Shown here piece after piece: positions 9,424 through 19,685 of a stretch of DNA of 64,000 bases. The position numbers and the translations under genes are program-made. Location of the stretch: positions 4,180,501 to 4,244,500 of the forward strand of contig NZ_CP051680.1 in NCBI RefSeq assembly GCF_012849095.1, in the 5' to 3' direction. The first letter of the stretch is position 1. Each line of letters starts with the position of its first letter. The notes under the pieces are model-generated. The model saw only the letters and a program-made list of their open reading frames with translations, was not told where the DNA came from and did not search any database. The stretch is from Cohnella herbarum. GTDB taxonomy: Bacteria; Bacillota; Bacilli; Paenibacillales; Paenibacillaceae.

Positions 9424-12400
9424 CTAGTTTCCGCTTACCCGCGACAAATCCTTCATATTCGCCTCGAAGGCAGCCATCGCGACGGCTTCGCCGCTTAAGC
9501 CCGAAGCCGATAAGCGATCCATCGCTTCCAGCATCCGCTTGTAATCCTTCGGGATGACTTTGACGAATTCAGCTACGCGATCATCCCAACTCTCCAGTAT
9601 CGACTTGGCTCGAGAACTCTTCGTATAAGCCGCATGCCGTTCGATCATCGCTTTCAGTCGGCTCGCTTCCATTCCCGACTCCACCCGTTCCAGATGAACC
9701 ATCTCCAAGTTGCAACGGTTGATGAAGTCCCCCGTCTCATCCCACACATAGGCAATACCGCCGGACATTCCCGCCGCGAAGTTACGTCCCGTACGTCCGA
9801 GAACAACGACGCGTCCTCCCGTCATATACTCGCAGCCGTGGTCTCCCACGCCTTCGACGACCGCGTTCACGCCGCTGTTCCGCACGCAGAAACGCTCGCC
9901 CGCAATACCGCGGATATACGCTTCTCCGGACGTAGCGCCATAGAAACCGACGTTGCCGATGATGATGTTTTCCTCCGGCTTGAAGGTGGCTTTATCCGAT
10001 GGGGCTACGATGATTTTGCCGCCGGACAATCCCTTGCCTACGTAGTCGTTGGAGTCCCCCTCCAACTTAAGTGTTATTCCTCTCGGCACGAACGCCCCGA
10101 AGCTCTGTCCCGCGGAGCCTATAAAATGGAAGCGAATCGTGTCCTCCGGCAATCCCTTCGCGCCGTATCGCCGGGTAATCTCGCTTCCGAGAATCGTACC
10201 GACGACCCGGTTCGTATTGCGGATCGGGAGGGTCGCCGCTACCGGTTCGCCCGTTAGGAGGGAAGGCTCCGCGATCTTCATAAGCTCTCTTCGGTCAAGC
10301 GATTCGTCCAGTCCATGGTTCTGGGACGTCCGACAATACCGGCCTACCTCCGATCCGACTTCGGGCTGGTGGAGCAGGGGAGACAGATCGACGCCCTTCG
10401 CCTTCCAATGCTCGATCGCCTTGCGGCCGTTTAACTTGTCGGTACGGCCGATCATTTCGTTGACCGTACGGAAGCCGAGCAACGCCATGATCTCCCTCAG
10501 CTCCTGCGCGACGAAACGCATGAAGTGAACGACGTGCTGCGGATCGCCGTTGAACTTCTTGCGCAGCTCCGGATTCTGCGTCGCGACTCCAACGGGACAC
10601 GTATCCAGATGGCAGACGCGCATCATCACGCAACCAAGCACGATAAGCGGTGACGTTGCGAAGCCGAACTCTTCGGCTCCCAGCAGCGCCGCGATAGCCA
10701 GATCCCGTCCGGTCATCAGTTTCCCGTCGGTTTCCACGACGATGCGGTCGCGCAGCTTGTTCAGCACGAGCGTCTGATGCGTCTCCGCGAGGCCAAGCTC
10801 CCACGGCAATCCCGCATGGCGGATGCTCGTCTGCGGCGAAGCCCCGGTTCCCCCGTCGTAGCCGCTAATCAGTACGACGTCTGCCCGGCCTTTGGCGACG
10901 CCGGCCGCAATGGTGCCAACCCCGACCTCGGAGACAAGCTTCACGTTAATTCTTGCGCGCGGGTTCGCGTTCTTCAGGTCGTGGATAAGTTCGGCCAAGT
11001 CCTCGATCGAATAAATATCATGATGCGGCGGCGGCGAGATCAATCCGACTCCGGGCGTCGAGCCCCGCACCTCGGCAATCCAAGGATACACTTTACGTCC
11101 CGGCAACTGGCCGCCTTCACCCGGCTTCGCTCCCTGCGCCATCTTAATCTGAATTTCGTCGGCGTTCACGAGATAATTGCTCGTGACGCCGAATCTGCCC
11201 GAGGCGACCTGCTTGATCGCGCTTCGCCGTGAATCGCCGTTCGCGTCGGCGATAAACCGGCTTGGGTCTTCCCCGCCCTCTCCGGTGTTGCTCTTCCCGC
11301 CGATGCGGTTCATCGCGATCGCCATGCTCTCGTGCGCTTCCTTGCTGATCGAACCGTAGGACATCGCGCCCGACTTAAACCTTCTGACAATCGTATCGAC
11401 CGGCTCCACTTCATCGATCGGCACACCGTTCTCCCCGTCCAACTTCAGTTCCAATAACCCCCGCAGCGTATAGAGCTTCTCCTGCTGACCGTTAACCGCC
11501 TCGGAAAACTTCTTGAACAAACCGTAATCGTTCGTACGGCAAGCCTGTTGAAGCGCGTGAATCGTTTGGGCTTGATAAATATGCTCTTCTCCGTCACGCC
11601 GCCATTGGTACTCTCCGCCTGCGGGTAACACGGATTCTCCTCGAGTCTGCTCCGCGTAGGCTTGCTCATGAGGATCCAAGGCTTCCTTGGCGATAACCTC
11701 CAGGCCTACGCCGCCGATTCGCGAAGGCGTCCACGTGAAGTACTTATCGATCAACGGCTGCTCCAGCCCTAGCGCCTCGAAGATCTGGGCGCCTCGGTAA
11801 CTTTGGATAGTGGATATCCCCATCTTGGAGAGCACTTTCACGACGCCTTTCGTCGCCGCCTTCAAATAATTCTGTACCGCTTTTTCATGAGAAATGCCGA
11901 CCAGCATCCCCTGCCGGATCATATCGTCCAGCGTCTCCAACGCCAAGTAAGGATTGATCGCGCTCGCTCCGTAGCCGAGCAGCAACGCGAAATGATGAAC
12001 TTCGCGCGGATCTCCCGATTCGAGCAGAAGACTCACTTTCGTCCGCGTGCCCGCCCGGATCAAGTGATGGTGCAAGCAAGACACCGCCAACAAAGCCGGT
12101 ATGGCCGCATTGTCGCAATCGATGCCGCGATCCGATAAAATCAAAATATTATGTCCGTGCGCGATGACCCGATCGGCTGCTTGGCAGAGCTCGGCTAAAG
12201 CCGCTTCCAGCCCTTGCGACCCGCTTCCCGCAAGGAAGAAAATCGGCAAGGTGATCGATTTGAACCCGGGTCTGCGAATATGGCGGAGCTTGGCGAATTG
12301 CTCGTTCGATAGAATCGGAGATTTCACCTTGATCTGCCGACAGCTTTCCGGCTCCGGTTCGAGCAAGTTGCGCTCCGGCCCGATCGTCGTACCCGTCGCC

Positions 12401-14025
12401 GTAATGATTTCCTCGCGAATCGCGTCGATCGGCGGGTTCGTCACTTGCGCGAATAATTGCTTGAAATAGTTATATAATCGCTGCGGCCGTTTCGAAAGAA
12501 TCGCAAGCGGAGCATCGTAACCCATCGACCCGATCGGTTCGACTCCGCTCTGCGCCATCGGCTCGAACACTTTCCGCAGTTCCTCGAACGTATATCCGAA
12601 AGCTCTCTGCCGCCGGTACACGGTAGCATGGTCGGGCTGCGGTACTTCCGGCGCGTCCGGCAGCTCCTCCAATCCGATCAGATGCTCTTCTAACCAATCC
12701 TTGTACGGATGTTTGCTCGCGATCCCCGTCTTCACCTCCTCGTCGGAGATGATTCGGCCTTCCTTCGTATCGACAAGAAGAATCCGGCCGGGACGAAGCC
12801 TTTCTTTATAGAGTACATTTTCCGCAGGCACGTCGAGCACGCCCACTTCCGATGAAAGAATAATTAAATCGTCGGATGTCACGTAATAACGGGCAGGTCG
12901 CAAGCCGTTGCGATCCAAGAATGCCCCTATTCGCGTGCCGTCCGTGAAAGCCATCGCCGCCGGACCGTCCCAAGGCTCCATCAGCGTGCTATGAAATTCA
13001 TAAAACGCTTTCATTTGCTCCGTCATGCTTTCATGATTCGACCAAGGCTCCGGCACCATCATCATGGCCGCATGAGGGAGGGTGCGTCCGGACAAATACA
13101 GAAACTCCAACGCGTTATCGAACATCGCCGTATCGCTGCCGTCATGATCGATAACCGGCTTCACCTTCGCCATGTCTTCTCCGAACAGCCCGGACTTCGC
13201 GAGCGCTTGGCGGGCGTGCATCCAGTTCACGTTGCCGCGCAGCGTATTGATCTCCCCGTTATGGATGACGTATCGGTAAGGATGCGCCCGTTCCCAGCTC
13301 GGGAACGTATTCGTGCTGAACCGGGAGTGAACGAGCGCTAGCGCCGTCTCGACCGAGGGATCTTGAAGCTCGACGTAATAAGAGTCGACCTGCTCCGGGA
13401 TCAGCATTCCTTTGTAGACAATGGTCTTGCTCGACAAGCTCGAGAAATAGAAGGAATCGCCGCCATCGGTACCGGAATAACGAATCTCTTGTTCCGCTCG
13501 CTTGCGAATGACGAACAGCTTGCGTTCGAAGCCCAGCTCATCGGCGTAGCTTCCCTGTTGTCCGATAAATACCTGACGAACGAAAGGCTGCACGGATTTT
13601 GCCGTCTCTCCCAGCTTCCCGTCGTCCGTCGGCACCGTTCTCCAGCCGATTAACGTCTGTCCTTCTTCGCGCACGATATTTTCCAGCTTATTCTCGAACG
13701 ATGCGCGCAGTTCGGCATCTTGAGGCAAGAATAGCATTCCGACCCCATACTCCTCCGTCGGCGGAAGCGCGATTCCCTCTTTGCCTAGCTCTCGTCTGAA
13801 AAAGACATCGGGAATTTGCAGCAAAATGCCCGCTCCGTCCCCCGTGTTCGCTTCGCATCCCTGTCCGCCGCGATGGTCCAGATTTCCCAGAATCGTCAGT
13901 GCTTGCCGGACGATTTCATGCGACTTCCGCCCTTTGATATTCGCCACGAACCCCATTCCGCAAGCATCGTGCTCGTATTGCGGATCGTACAGCCCTTGCT
14001 TGACCGGCAGCCCATTACGCTTCAT
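9424..14025 (-). CDS. gltB: glutamate synthase large subunit
   Basis: A protein of about 1533 residues, normal for the GOGAT alpha subunit. I start it at the ATG at 14025, preceded by AAAGG; an in-frame ATG 24 codons further upstream adds an atypical extension. The catalytic cysteine, C22 in H-D-A-C-G-M-G-F, is exposed by removal of a 21-residue propeptide and is the glutaminase nucleophile. Later come the FMN/central synthase domains, the 3Fe-4S ligand motif [15 protein letters not shown], and the C-terminal glycine-rich beta-helix. It releases ammonia from glutamine and channels it to 2-oxoglutarate. No LysR-type GltC regulator and no obvious GltC box lie next to it, unlike in Bacillus subtilis. 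Confidence 0.97.
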   Translation of the reverse strand: MKRNGLPVKQGLYDPQYEHDACGMGFVANIKGRKSHEIVRQALTILGNLDHRGGQGCEANTGDGAGILLQIPDVFFRRELGKEGIALPPTEEYGVGMLFLPQDAELRASFENKLENIVREEGQTLIGWRTVPTDDGKLGETAKSVQPFVRQVFIGQQGSYADELGFERKLFVIRKRAEQEIRYSGTDGGDSFYFSSLSSKTIVYKGMLIPEQVDSYYVELQDPSVETALALVHSRFSTNTFPSWERAHPYRYVIHNGEINTLRGNVNWMHARQALAKSGLFGEDMAKVKPVIDHDGSDTAMFDNALEFLYLSGRTLPHAAMMMVPEPWSNHESMTEQMKAFYEFHSTLMEPWDGPAAMAFTDGTRIGAFLDRNGLRPARYYVTSDDLIILSSEVGVLDVPAENVLYKERLRPGRILLVDTKEGRIISDEEVKTGIASKHPYKDWLEEHLIGLEELPDAPEVPQPDHATVYRRQRAFGYTFEELRKVFEPMAQSGVEPIGSMGYDAPLAILSKRPQRLYNYFKQLFAQVTNPPIDAIREEIITATGTTIGPERNLLEPEPESCRQIKVKSPILSNEQFAKLRHIRRPGFKSITLPIFFLAGSGSQGLEAALAELCQAADRVIAHGHNILILSDRGIDCDNAAIPALLAVSCLHHHLIRAGTRTKVSLLLESGDPREVHHFALLLGYGASAINPYLALETLDDMIRQGMLVGISHEKAVQNYLKAATKGVVKVLSKMGISTIQSYRGAQIFEALGLEQPLIDKYFTWTPSRIGGVGLEVIAKEALDPHEQAYAEQTRGESVLPAGGEYQWRRDGEEHIYQAQTIHALQQACRTNDYGLFKKFSEAVNGQQEKLYTLRGLLELKLDGENGVPIDEVEPVDTIVRRFKSGAMSYGSISKEAHESMAIAMNRIGGKSNTGEGGEDPSRFIADANGDSRRSAIKQVASGRFGVTSNYLVNADEIQIKMAQGAKPGEGGQLPGRKVYPWIAEVRGSTPGVGLISPPPHHDIYSIEDLAELIHDLKNANPRARINVKLVSEVGVGTIAAGVAKGRADVVLISGYDGGTGASPQTSIRHAGLPWELGLAETHQTLVLNKLRDRIVVETDGKLMTGRDLAIAALLGAEEFGFATSPLIVLGCVMMRVCHLDTCPVGVATQNPELRKKFNGDPQHVVHFMRFVAQELREIMALLGFRTVNEMIGRTDKLNGRKAIEHWKAKGVDLSPLLHQPEVGSEVGRYCRTSQNHGLDESLDRRELMKIAEPSLLTGEPVAATLPIRNTNRVVGTILGSEITRRYGAKGLPEDTIRFHFIGSAGQSFGAFVPRGITLKLEGDSNDYVGKGLSGGKIIVAPSDKATFKPEENIIIGNVGFYGATSGEAYIRGIAGERFCVRNSGVNAVVEGVGDHGCEYMTGGRVVVLGRTGRNFAAGMSGGIAYVWDETGDFINRCNLEMVHLERVESGMEASRLKAMIERHAAYTKSSRAKSILESWDDRVAEFVKVIPKDYKRMLEAMDRLSASGLSGEAVAMAAFEANMKDLSRVSGN

Positions 14026-14149
14026 AGTTCGCAACCTTTCTATACCATAATTTTTATGTATATATCCGAGTTGTCTGTCTATGTATGGAATATTCAATTT
14101 TCTCTATTAAAATCCCTTTTTTTAGCAAAAAATTCACTGTAATCGCAAC

Positions 14150-14184
14150 AAAAAAGGGATTCGGCCGATGATTCGGCTAACCCC
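14150..14184 (-). terminator. intrinsic terminator after the Uma2-like gene
   Basis: On the minus strand GGGG-TT-a-GCCGA, loop ATCA, TCGGC-cg-AA-t-CCC forms a bulged stem followed by six T residues. It lies 24 bases after the stop at 14208 and upstream of gltB, insulating gltB from this island. Confidence 0.65.
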
Positions 14185-14207
14185 CTGATCGTATTCGCGA
14201 TATTCGG

Positions 14208-14792
14208 TCACCCCGGTAAATCAGCCGCGGCTTCGACGATCTGCTCCATCGTGAACGCCACGCACGGCAAGCGATCGGATTGGACGACTTCCTCTCTGTC
14301 ATAGAGATTCAAGAGTTCGTAATCGTCACCGGTCAGCAAGTATTGCTCAAGCGCCGCGTTAGCCGGATCGACGATCCAATACTCGGGAATCCGATATTCG
14401 GCGTACACTTTCAGCTTCTTATGCCTATCTCTCTTGACGGAGTGAGGGGATAAGATCTCGGCTACCAAATCGGGAATGCCCTCGATCGCTCTGTGCGTAA
14501 TGATTTCCATTCGGCTGCGATGGATCATTAACAGGTCAGGTTGGCGGACTTCCGTCGCGGATAGGATCAGGTCAATCGGCGAAGCAAATACGATGTACTC
14601 CGAATTACAGCTATTCGTAAGCAATCTTTGCATTTGATAACTGACGACTTGATGCTTAGGACTCGGAGCGGACAACAATTCCAGCATCCCATTGGCCACC
14701 TCGTACCGTTTGCCATCGTCGGGCATTCGCGCATAATCGTCATACGTAACCATTTGCTCCCGGATGATCGGTTGGTCTTCTCGTTTTTTCAT
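14208..14792 (-). CDS. Uma2/DUF820-family protein (restriction-endonuclease-like fold), copy 1
   Basis: A 194-residue protein counted from the ATG at 14792, which is spaced correctly from GAGGGG; an ATG six codons upstream is less likely. It has the family layout: V-T-Y-D-D-Y-A-R-M-P-D-D-G-K-R-Y-E-V near the start, R-Q-P-D-L-L-M-I-H in the middle, P-D-L-V-A-E-I-L-S-P then K-L-K-V-Y-A-E-Y and P-E-Y-W-I-V-D-P. The D...E-x-hydrophobic...K pattern matches a PD-(D/E)xK nuclease core. Biological function of the family is not established. Its start overlaps the end of the murG remnant (ATGA). Three relatives occur in this window. Confidence 0.85.
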   Translation of the reverse strand: MKKREDQPIIREQMVTYDDYARMPDDGKRYEVANGMLELLSAPSPKHQVVSYQMQRLLTNSCNSEYIVFASPIDLILSATEVRQPDLLMIHRSRMEIITHRAIEGIPDLVAEILSPHSVKRDRHKKLKVYAEYRIPEYWIVDPANAALEQYLLTGDDYELLNLYDREEVVQSDRLPCVAFTMEQIVEAAADLPG

Positions 14793-14806
14793 CTTACCTT
14801 CCCCTC

Positions 14807-15549
14807 TCATTTGGCGACCTTATTAATCAGATTAATTACTAAAGTTAAAGCGTCCTTCTGCTCGAACTTATTCATGTTATCGACGTATACTTGGCGATTC
14901 TCATGTAAGCGATCAAGGTTAGTTACCAACGCGTCGGGCGTAAGCTTCTCTTCATGCAACACTTCGCAATAACCGGCTGTTTGAAAAGATTCGGCGTTCA
15001 CGAGTTGGTCTCCCCTGCTTTGTTCCTTAGTTAAGGGAATAAGCAGCATCGGCTTGCGCAACGTTAAAAATTCAAAAATAGAATTCGCTCCCGCTCGCGT
15101 GACAAACGAGATCGGACTTACGATATGATATTTAACCGCTAACCTGTCTAATGCGATTCTGTCTGTCTGATTGTTCTTCTCTGCGCCCCTAGACTGCCGC
15201 CCATGATCAGAATTACGGGTTTATTTCTAGTAAAACCGCATAACTCTCGCCCCCGGTCCGCGTTCCCCCGCTTAAGCTCCTCACGGATAATGGGCCCTAC
15301 ATTCCGACTCATGAATAATAACCGGCACTCGATCTTTTGCGTTTTTCCAATCCATATACCTGCGCAGCTTGCCGACCGCTATCCCGTGATAAGTTACATC
15401 AGGTAAAGAAGAGACCAATCGTCTTTCATGCCGTCTCGGGAACCTATATATTCAATGGACCAACCCTGTTCCGTAAATCGGGGAATCAAGGCTAGATTAA
15501 CTGTTACGTGGCCTGCTGAACCACCGCCGGTAAAGATGATTTTTTTCAA
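14807..15549 (-). pseudogene. murG: degraded murG-like glycosyltransferase gene
   Basis: The minus strand carries recognisable MurG pieces in different frames. The N terminus [14 protein letters not shown] starts at a TTG at 15549 and stops near 15394. A shifted piece reads [14 protein letters not shown] and V-P-V-I-I-H-E-S-E. Another shift gives V-G-P-I-I-R-E-E-L through [11 protein letters not shown], and a further one gives I-S-F-V-T-R-A-G-A-N-S-I-F-E-F through the C terminus ending at 14807. At least three frameshifts plus internal deletions are needed, and the roughly 245 codons present are far short of the usual 350-360. MurG adds GlcNAc to lipid I; this copy cannot work, and a functional one should exist elsewhere. 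Confidence 0.88.
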
Positions 15550-15562
15550 TGATCGACACCTA

Positions 15563-16151
15563 CTATTCCTTAAAAGAAAATAATTTAAGATCATTAAAAA
15601 TATCGCTTAGAGCAAAAGAAACGCACGGAAGCTTGTCCGAAGTTACCTGGTCGTCATCTTCGAATAAATGAACTAACTCATATAACTCGCCCTGCAGCCG
15701 ATATTGCTCCAATGTCCGCCCCTTCGGATCTATGATCCAATACTCCGGTACCTGATATTTCGCATAGATTCTCGACTTGACTACTTTATCCCTTTTACGG
15801 GAGCTAGGCGAGATAACCTCAACAACTAGATCAGGCGGACCTTCAATTCCTCTAGCCTTTACGATATCCAGTCGAGTGCGGTGAATCATCAAAACATCGG
15901 GCTGTAGTACGTTCGTCTGGCTCAGGATCAATTCAATGCGTGAAGAAAATGTAGTCCGATTTGCAACTTTGTTTTAAAATGTAACTCAACTCTCCGCTTA
16001 CCGTTTGATGAACCGTCATAGGTCCGAGACACATCAGCTCCAACACTCCGTCTACGATCTCATAACGCTGTCCGTCGTCAGGCATTGCCGCATAGATGTC
16101 ATAGGTTACTTGCTGCTCCTTAATCCGATCTTCATCCTTATTCTTGGTCAT
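15563..16151 (-). pseudogene. frameshifted Uma2/DUF820-family gene, copy 2
   Basis: Two adjoining reading frames together make one Uma2-like protein. The first, starting at the ATG at 16151, encodes 72 residues with Q-Q-V-T-Y-D-I-Y-A-A-M-P-D-D-G-Q-R-Y-E and stops at 15933. The second resumes within a few bases in another frame and carries L-Q-P-D-V-L-M-I-H, P-D-L-V-V-E-V-I-S-P and P-E-Y-W-I-I-D-P to 15563. The break falls around 15930-15945, just before the expected P-I-D/E-L-I-L segment, and looks like a small indel. It could be a sequencing error, but the adjacent murG ruin suggests real decay. The upstream leader contains a terminator-like hairpin shared with copy 3. Confidence 0.8.
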
Positions 16152-16173
16152 AGAATCACATGCCTCCTAATAC

Positions 16174-16227
16174 TAAAAAGCACCCCGACAAAGCAACACG
16201 TATTGTGTTTGGCTTTGTGAGGTGCTT
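16174..16227 (-). promoter_or_regulatory. terminator-like leader hairpin upstream of Uma2 copy 2
   Basis: On the minus strand AGCACC, ACAAAG and CAA-CAC pair with GTGTTG, CTTTGT and GGTGCT to make a long hairpin, followed by five T residues and then the AGGAGG ribosome site of the gene at 16151. Nearly the same sequence precedes Uma2 copy 3 at 37587. Here it could also end transcription from the FAD oxidoreductase operon about 345 bases upstream. Confidence 0.6.
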
Positions 16228-16354
16228 CCCCGATAGCTGATCTTTTAATTATGTTCAAGTTAAAATGTTCTGTCAACCTTGATTCCGTCGGTCGTCAGGG
16301 GGCATTCGTATTAGGAATCGCTTATTATTTTCGGATTTCTACACTAGCTTCCGT

Positions 16355-16539
16355 CTAACGGAACCCACAGACCTTATTTTGTTCAAAAATGTACTTTTCA
16401 AAATCTAACGGATGTGGGCGCTCTTATTTGTGTGTTTTCCAATGAAAACATGCTAATTGGGCATAAATAACTGCGATCAGTTCCTTTAGAAATTTAAACC
16501 GCTTGTTTTCGACTAAATAACGTCCGTGGTCTCCGTTAG
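16355..16539. repeat. imperfect inverted/direct repeats in a 344-base non-coding gap
   Basis: The gap 16228-16571 contains no convincing gene. A unit beginning CTAACGGA occurs at 16355-16380 (followed by cccacag and a TTATTTT end) and again in the same orientation at 16405-16429. An inverted version lies at 16512-16539 (ending TCCGTTAG). The outer pair could fold across about 130 bases of AT-rich sequence. This resembles a dispersed non-coding repeat or a small MITE-like relic; I cannot see other full copies in the window. Confidence 0.5.
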
Positions 16540-16571
16540 AAGTTTAAGACTAATGCGATTGCCATCGCTCA

Positions 16572-18824
16572 TCAGTACACACGAATCTCGACCAATTCCG
16601 CGCGCTCGCCGCCGTTCGTCAAGTGAACGACGAGGCGGATTCGGTCCGCCGCGACGGCATTCGCCAAGCGGTGAACCCGCTTGCGCTTGCGGTTACCCTG
16701 CTCCGATACGATAGACTGCCACTTGCCGCCGAGCCAAGCCTCGACTTCATAATCCTTGACCAGCTCCGGTATAACCGGGAAAGGCGTCTCGTGATGGTGC
16801 AGGTTGATCAAATCCTCGTTCACGTCGTCGTTAAAAGTCAGATGGATCTCGGACACGTTCGCCCGCTCCGCCAATTCTACCTCGATCCACTCGTCCCGTC
16901 CCTCTTCCAACGGCTCCGATACCCAGATGTGCGGTCCGCCGAACGGACGAACGAATCCGTCGATCGCCTTATCCGCGGCATATGCTCCCGTATCGACCGC
17001 GAAGCAAAACGGCTGGCGAACGAGCCGCTTCATGCTCCATTCGATGACCGGTTGATCCGGCTGATGATCTTCGAGATCCGAGGAGACGACCGGTTTGACG
17101 CCTCGTTCGAAAGCGAGCACGCCCGTTAACGGAACCGCCGACTTGAATAGGCTAACCTTGTCGTTGGCTCGAACGATAAGGAACGCGTTGCGCGCTTCGC
17201 CGACTCCAGCCTCTTCCCTCTCCTCGATCGGCAGCGTAACCCACTTTTTCTCGCCGGCATTAACCGCGATCGTAGCGCTCTGCTTCCTTGTTGCCGGCAC
17301 GTAATTTTCCTCGCGCCCGGTATCCCACAATTCTACGACGAGCTCCGTTCCTTCCGTTGCCGACAAGAGTAGCTCTAGCGCCCCTATCGCCCCGTCGATC
17401 GGAAATAACATACCGATATCCGCCGCAAGCGGATAAGCTTCCGTTGGCTGATCCAACCGAATCCTTGTCATGGTGCTCGAAGCCCGCACGGTACCCTTCC
17501 TAGCCAAATCCGCTTCATCCTCGTTCTTCAACCCTATAATAGAGGAATCGCTCTTCAGCATCGCTTGTTGAAGCTCTGCCATATGGATATCGCGAAGCTC
17601 GCGAGGCGACACGCCTTTTTTAACGGATAGAGCGGCGCCTACGCCTGCCGCTTCTCCCATGACGGCGCAAGTGGCCATTACGCGAGTCGTCCCGAAGGCT
17701 ACGTGAGTCGCGCTGACGTTGCGCCCGGCGAACAACAGGTTACCCACGTTCTTCGAATACAGCGAACCGAAAGGAATATGATAGATTCCGTCGGCATGAA
17801 GATGCTTAGACCCGCTCTCCGATGCATACATTCCTTGCGGAGGATGCAAATCGATCGACCAGCCGCCGAAAGCGACGCGATCCTCGAACGGACGTTGCGC
17901 CAAAATATCGTTCTGCGTCAGCACCGTATCGCCGATAAAACGACGAAACTCCCGCTTGCCCGGTAAAGAACCGACCCATTCCAACGTCATCGTTTCCGCA
18001 TCGAATTGTCCGGAGTTTTTAATATAATCCCATATCCCATAAATAACGGCCCATAGCTCATCCCGAATGCGCTCGTTCTCGTGGACGGTATCCAGCTCGC
18101 CGCCCCACTCGATCCACCAATAGTGGCAACCCGAGTCGCCGCTGCGGATCACCCGCTTAAGGGGAATCGAAGTCTTCGTGATATCCTTGGCGAACGAAGG
18201 AGCGACGAAGCGAACCGGCTTGCCCGTATCCTTCGTGTAGAACAGCAAGGTGCTGCCGAGCGTAATTTCGTCCGCGACCTCGGGCGCCCAATCCTCGTCG
18301 TATTCGTGTCTAGCTTCGCGTCCCAAACGGTAAGCGGCACCCGCGAGGAAACCGACGAGCCCGTCTCCCGTGCAATCGAGGAAAGCCTCGCTTTCGAAGC
18401 GAATGAGTCTTTCCGAGCCCATCATCCATCCCGTCACGCTACGGATCACTCGCGCTTCGAGTTCTCCGTCCGCTTCGACCTCCCGCACGTCGGTATTCAT
18501 GAACAAGCTGATGTTAGGCTCGGCGCGAACCGCTTCCAGTAGAGTGAGATCCCATAGATACGGATTCCCTTCCGGATTGCGGTATTGATTCTCGACGAAC
18601 AGTTCTCCCATAATGCCCGTCTCGCGGGCGAATCGGTTGACTCCATGTCCGGTCGCCCCGCAAACCCATACTCTGACCTCCGAGCTGGAGTTGCCGCCTA
18701 GTACCGGTCTGTTGTGAACAAGCGCCACCTTCATCCCCATTCTAGCCGCGGCAATCGCGGCGCTGATCCCCGCCAATCCTCCTCCGACGACGGTTACGTC
18801 CGACTTCGTTACTTCGTGCTTCAC
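16572..18824 (-). CDS. FAD-dependent oxidoreductase with C-terminal accessory domain
   Basis: A protein of about 750 residues started at the GTG at 18824, placed after GGAGGGATCCTAC; the open frame extends 79 codons further upstream without any sensible start and overlaps the permease. Residues 5-35 form the dinucleotide fold V-V-G-G-G-L-A-G-I-S-A-A, then G-G-N-S-S-S-E-V-R-V-W-V-C-G, the signature of the FAD_oxidored family. The last ~250 residues are beta-rich and resemble a sugar-binding or discoidin-like module. It is the last gene of ABC operon 2, 17 bases after the MalG-like permease, which suggests it acts on the imported sugar or a derivative. The exact reaction is unknown. Confidence 0.85.
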   Translation of the reverse strand: MKHEVTKSDVTVVGGGLAGISAAIAAARMGMKVALVHNRPVLGGNSSSEVRVWVCGATGHGVNRFARETGIMGELFVENQYRNPEGNPYLWDLTLLEAVRAEPNISLFMNTDVREVEADGELEARVIRSVTGWMMGSERLIRFESEAFLDCTGDGLVGFLAGAAYRLGREARHEYDEDWAPEVADEITLGSTLLFYTKDTGKPVRFVAPSFAKDITKTSIPLKRVIRSGDSGCHYWWIEWGGELDTVHENERIRDELWAVIYGIWDYIKNSGQFDAETMTLEWVGSLPGKREFRRFIGDTVLTQNDILAQRPFEDRVAFGGWSIDLHPPQGMYASESGSKHLHADGIYHIPFGSLYSKNVGNLLFAGRNVSATHVAFGTTRVMATCAVMGEAAGVGAALSVKKGVSPRELRDIHMAELQQAMLKSDSSIIGLKNEDEADLARKGTVRASSTMTRIRLDQPTEAYPLAADIGMLFPIDGAIGALELLLSATEGTELVVELWDTGREENYVPATRKQSATIAVNAGEKKWVTLPIEEREEAGVGEARNAFLIVRANDKVSLFKSAVPLTGVLAFERGVKPVVSSDLEDHQPDQPVIEWSMKRLVRQPFCFAVDTGAYAADKAIDGFVRPFGGPHIWVSEPLEEGRDEWIEVELAERANVSEIHLTFNDDVNEDLINLHHHETPFPVIPELVKDYEVEAWLGGKWQSIVSEQGNRKRKRVHRLANAVAADRIRLVVHLTNGGERAELVEIRVY

Positions 18825-18841
18825 GTAGGATCCCTCCGTAA

Positions 18842-19669
18842 TTAGCCTTTCACAGCCGAGCTGGAAATGCCCTGAATAATATATTTCTGGCCGATCAGGA
18901 AGATCGCGATCATTGGTAAGATCGCCGCGGACGAAGCCGCCATCATCCCGTTGTAGTCGACGTTGTTTTCGAGAATGAAATTTTGCAAGCCGAGCGGAAT
19001 CGTGTACAGCTTCGGACTCGTCAGGAATACGAGCGCATTCTCGTAGTCGTTCCAATGCCAAGAGAAATCGATGATCGCGAACGTGGCGAGAGCCGGCTTG
19101 GCCAGCGGTAAAATCAATCGGAAGAAAATTTTGAAATGGCCCGCCCCGTCCAGAAACGCGGATTCCGTAATCTCCTTCGGAACGCTCATGAAGAATTGCC
19201 TTAGCATGAACACCCCGAAGATCGAGAACATGCCCGGCAGAATAAGCGCCCAGTGCGTGTTATAGATGTTCATCCAGTTAAACATAATGAATTTCGGCAC
19301 GAAAATAACCTGAGGCGGAATCATCATCATGGACAAGTAAACTAGGAAAAGCGCATCGCGGCCTTTGAATTCGATCCGCGCGAAGCCGTATGCCGCCAAG
19401 GCGGACAGGAATACGGCGCCTACCGTGCTGATGACCGAAATCTTGACCGAATTCAGATAATATGGAACGAAGTTGTAGTTTCCGGTCCAGATTCGCTTGT
19501 GGCTGCTCCAATCGAGTTTGGAAGGCAGCCAGCTCGAGAATACTTCGCTCGCGCTTTGGAATGACGTGCTGATCATCCATAGAAAAGGAAGAATCATGAA
19601 CACGCCGGCGATGAGCATGAGAACGGTGACAAGCCATTTGGTTTTCATTCGTCCGGCCGATTCGTTCAT
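18842..19669 (-). CDS. carbohydrate ABC transporter permease, MalG type (system 2)
   Basis: A 275-residue permease with six membrane segments and the EAA loop seen as T-E-S-A-F-L-D-G-A followed by I-L-P-L-A-K-P-A. The C terminus S-S-S-A-V-K-G is typical for the MalG-like half. It starts 16 bases downstream of the MalF-like gene. Together they form the channel of ABC system 2, whose neighbours are a binding lipoprotein, a YesM/YesN pair and an FAD oxidoreductase. There is no ATPase gene in the operon. Confidence 0.93.
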   Translation of the reverse strand: MNESAGRMKTKWLVTVLMLIAGVFMILPFLWMISTSFQSASEVFSSWLPSKLDWSSHKRIWTGNYNFVPYYLNSVKISVISTVGAVFLSALAAYGFARIEFKGRDALFLVYLSMMMIPPQVIFVPKFIMFNWMNIYNTHWALILPGMFSIFGVFMLRQFFMSVPKEITESAFLDGAGHFKIFFRLILPLAKPALATFAIIDFSWHWNDYENALVFLTSPKLYTIPLGLQNFILENNVDYNGMMAASSAAILPMIAIFLIGQKYIIQGISSSAVKG

Positions 19670-19685
19670 ACGATAACCCCCTTCT

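Noticed and set aside
12995..13015. Sequence resembling a CcpA catabolite-response site (AAACGCTTTCA)
   Set aside because: It is inside the gltB coding region, lacks the full palindrome and there is no promoter nearby.
14026..14149. GltC-type operator upstream of gltB
   Set aside because: No inverted ATCTCA-type box is visible and no LysR regulator gene is adjacent.
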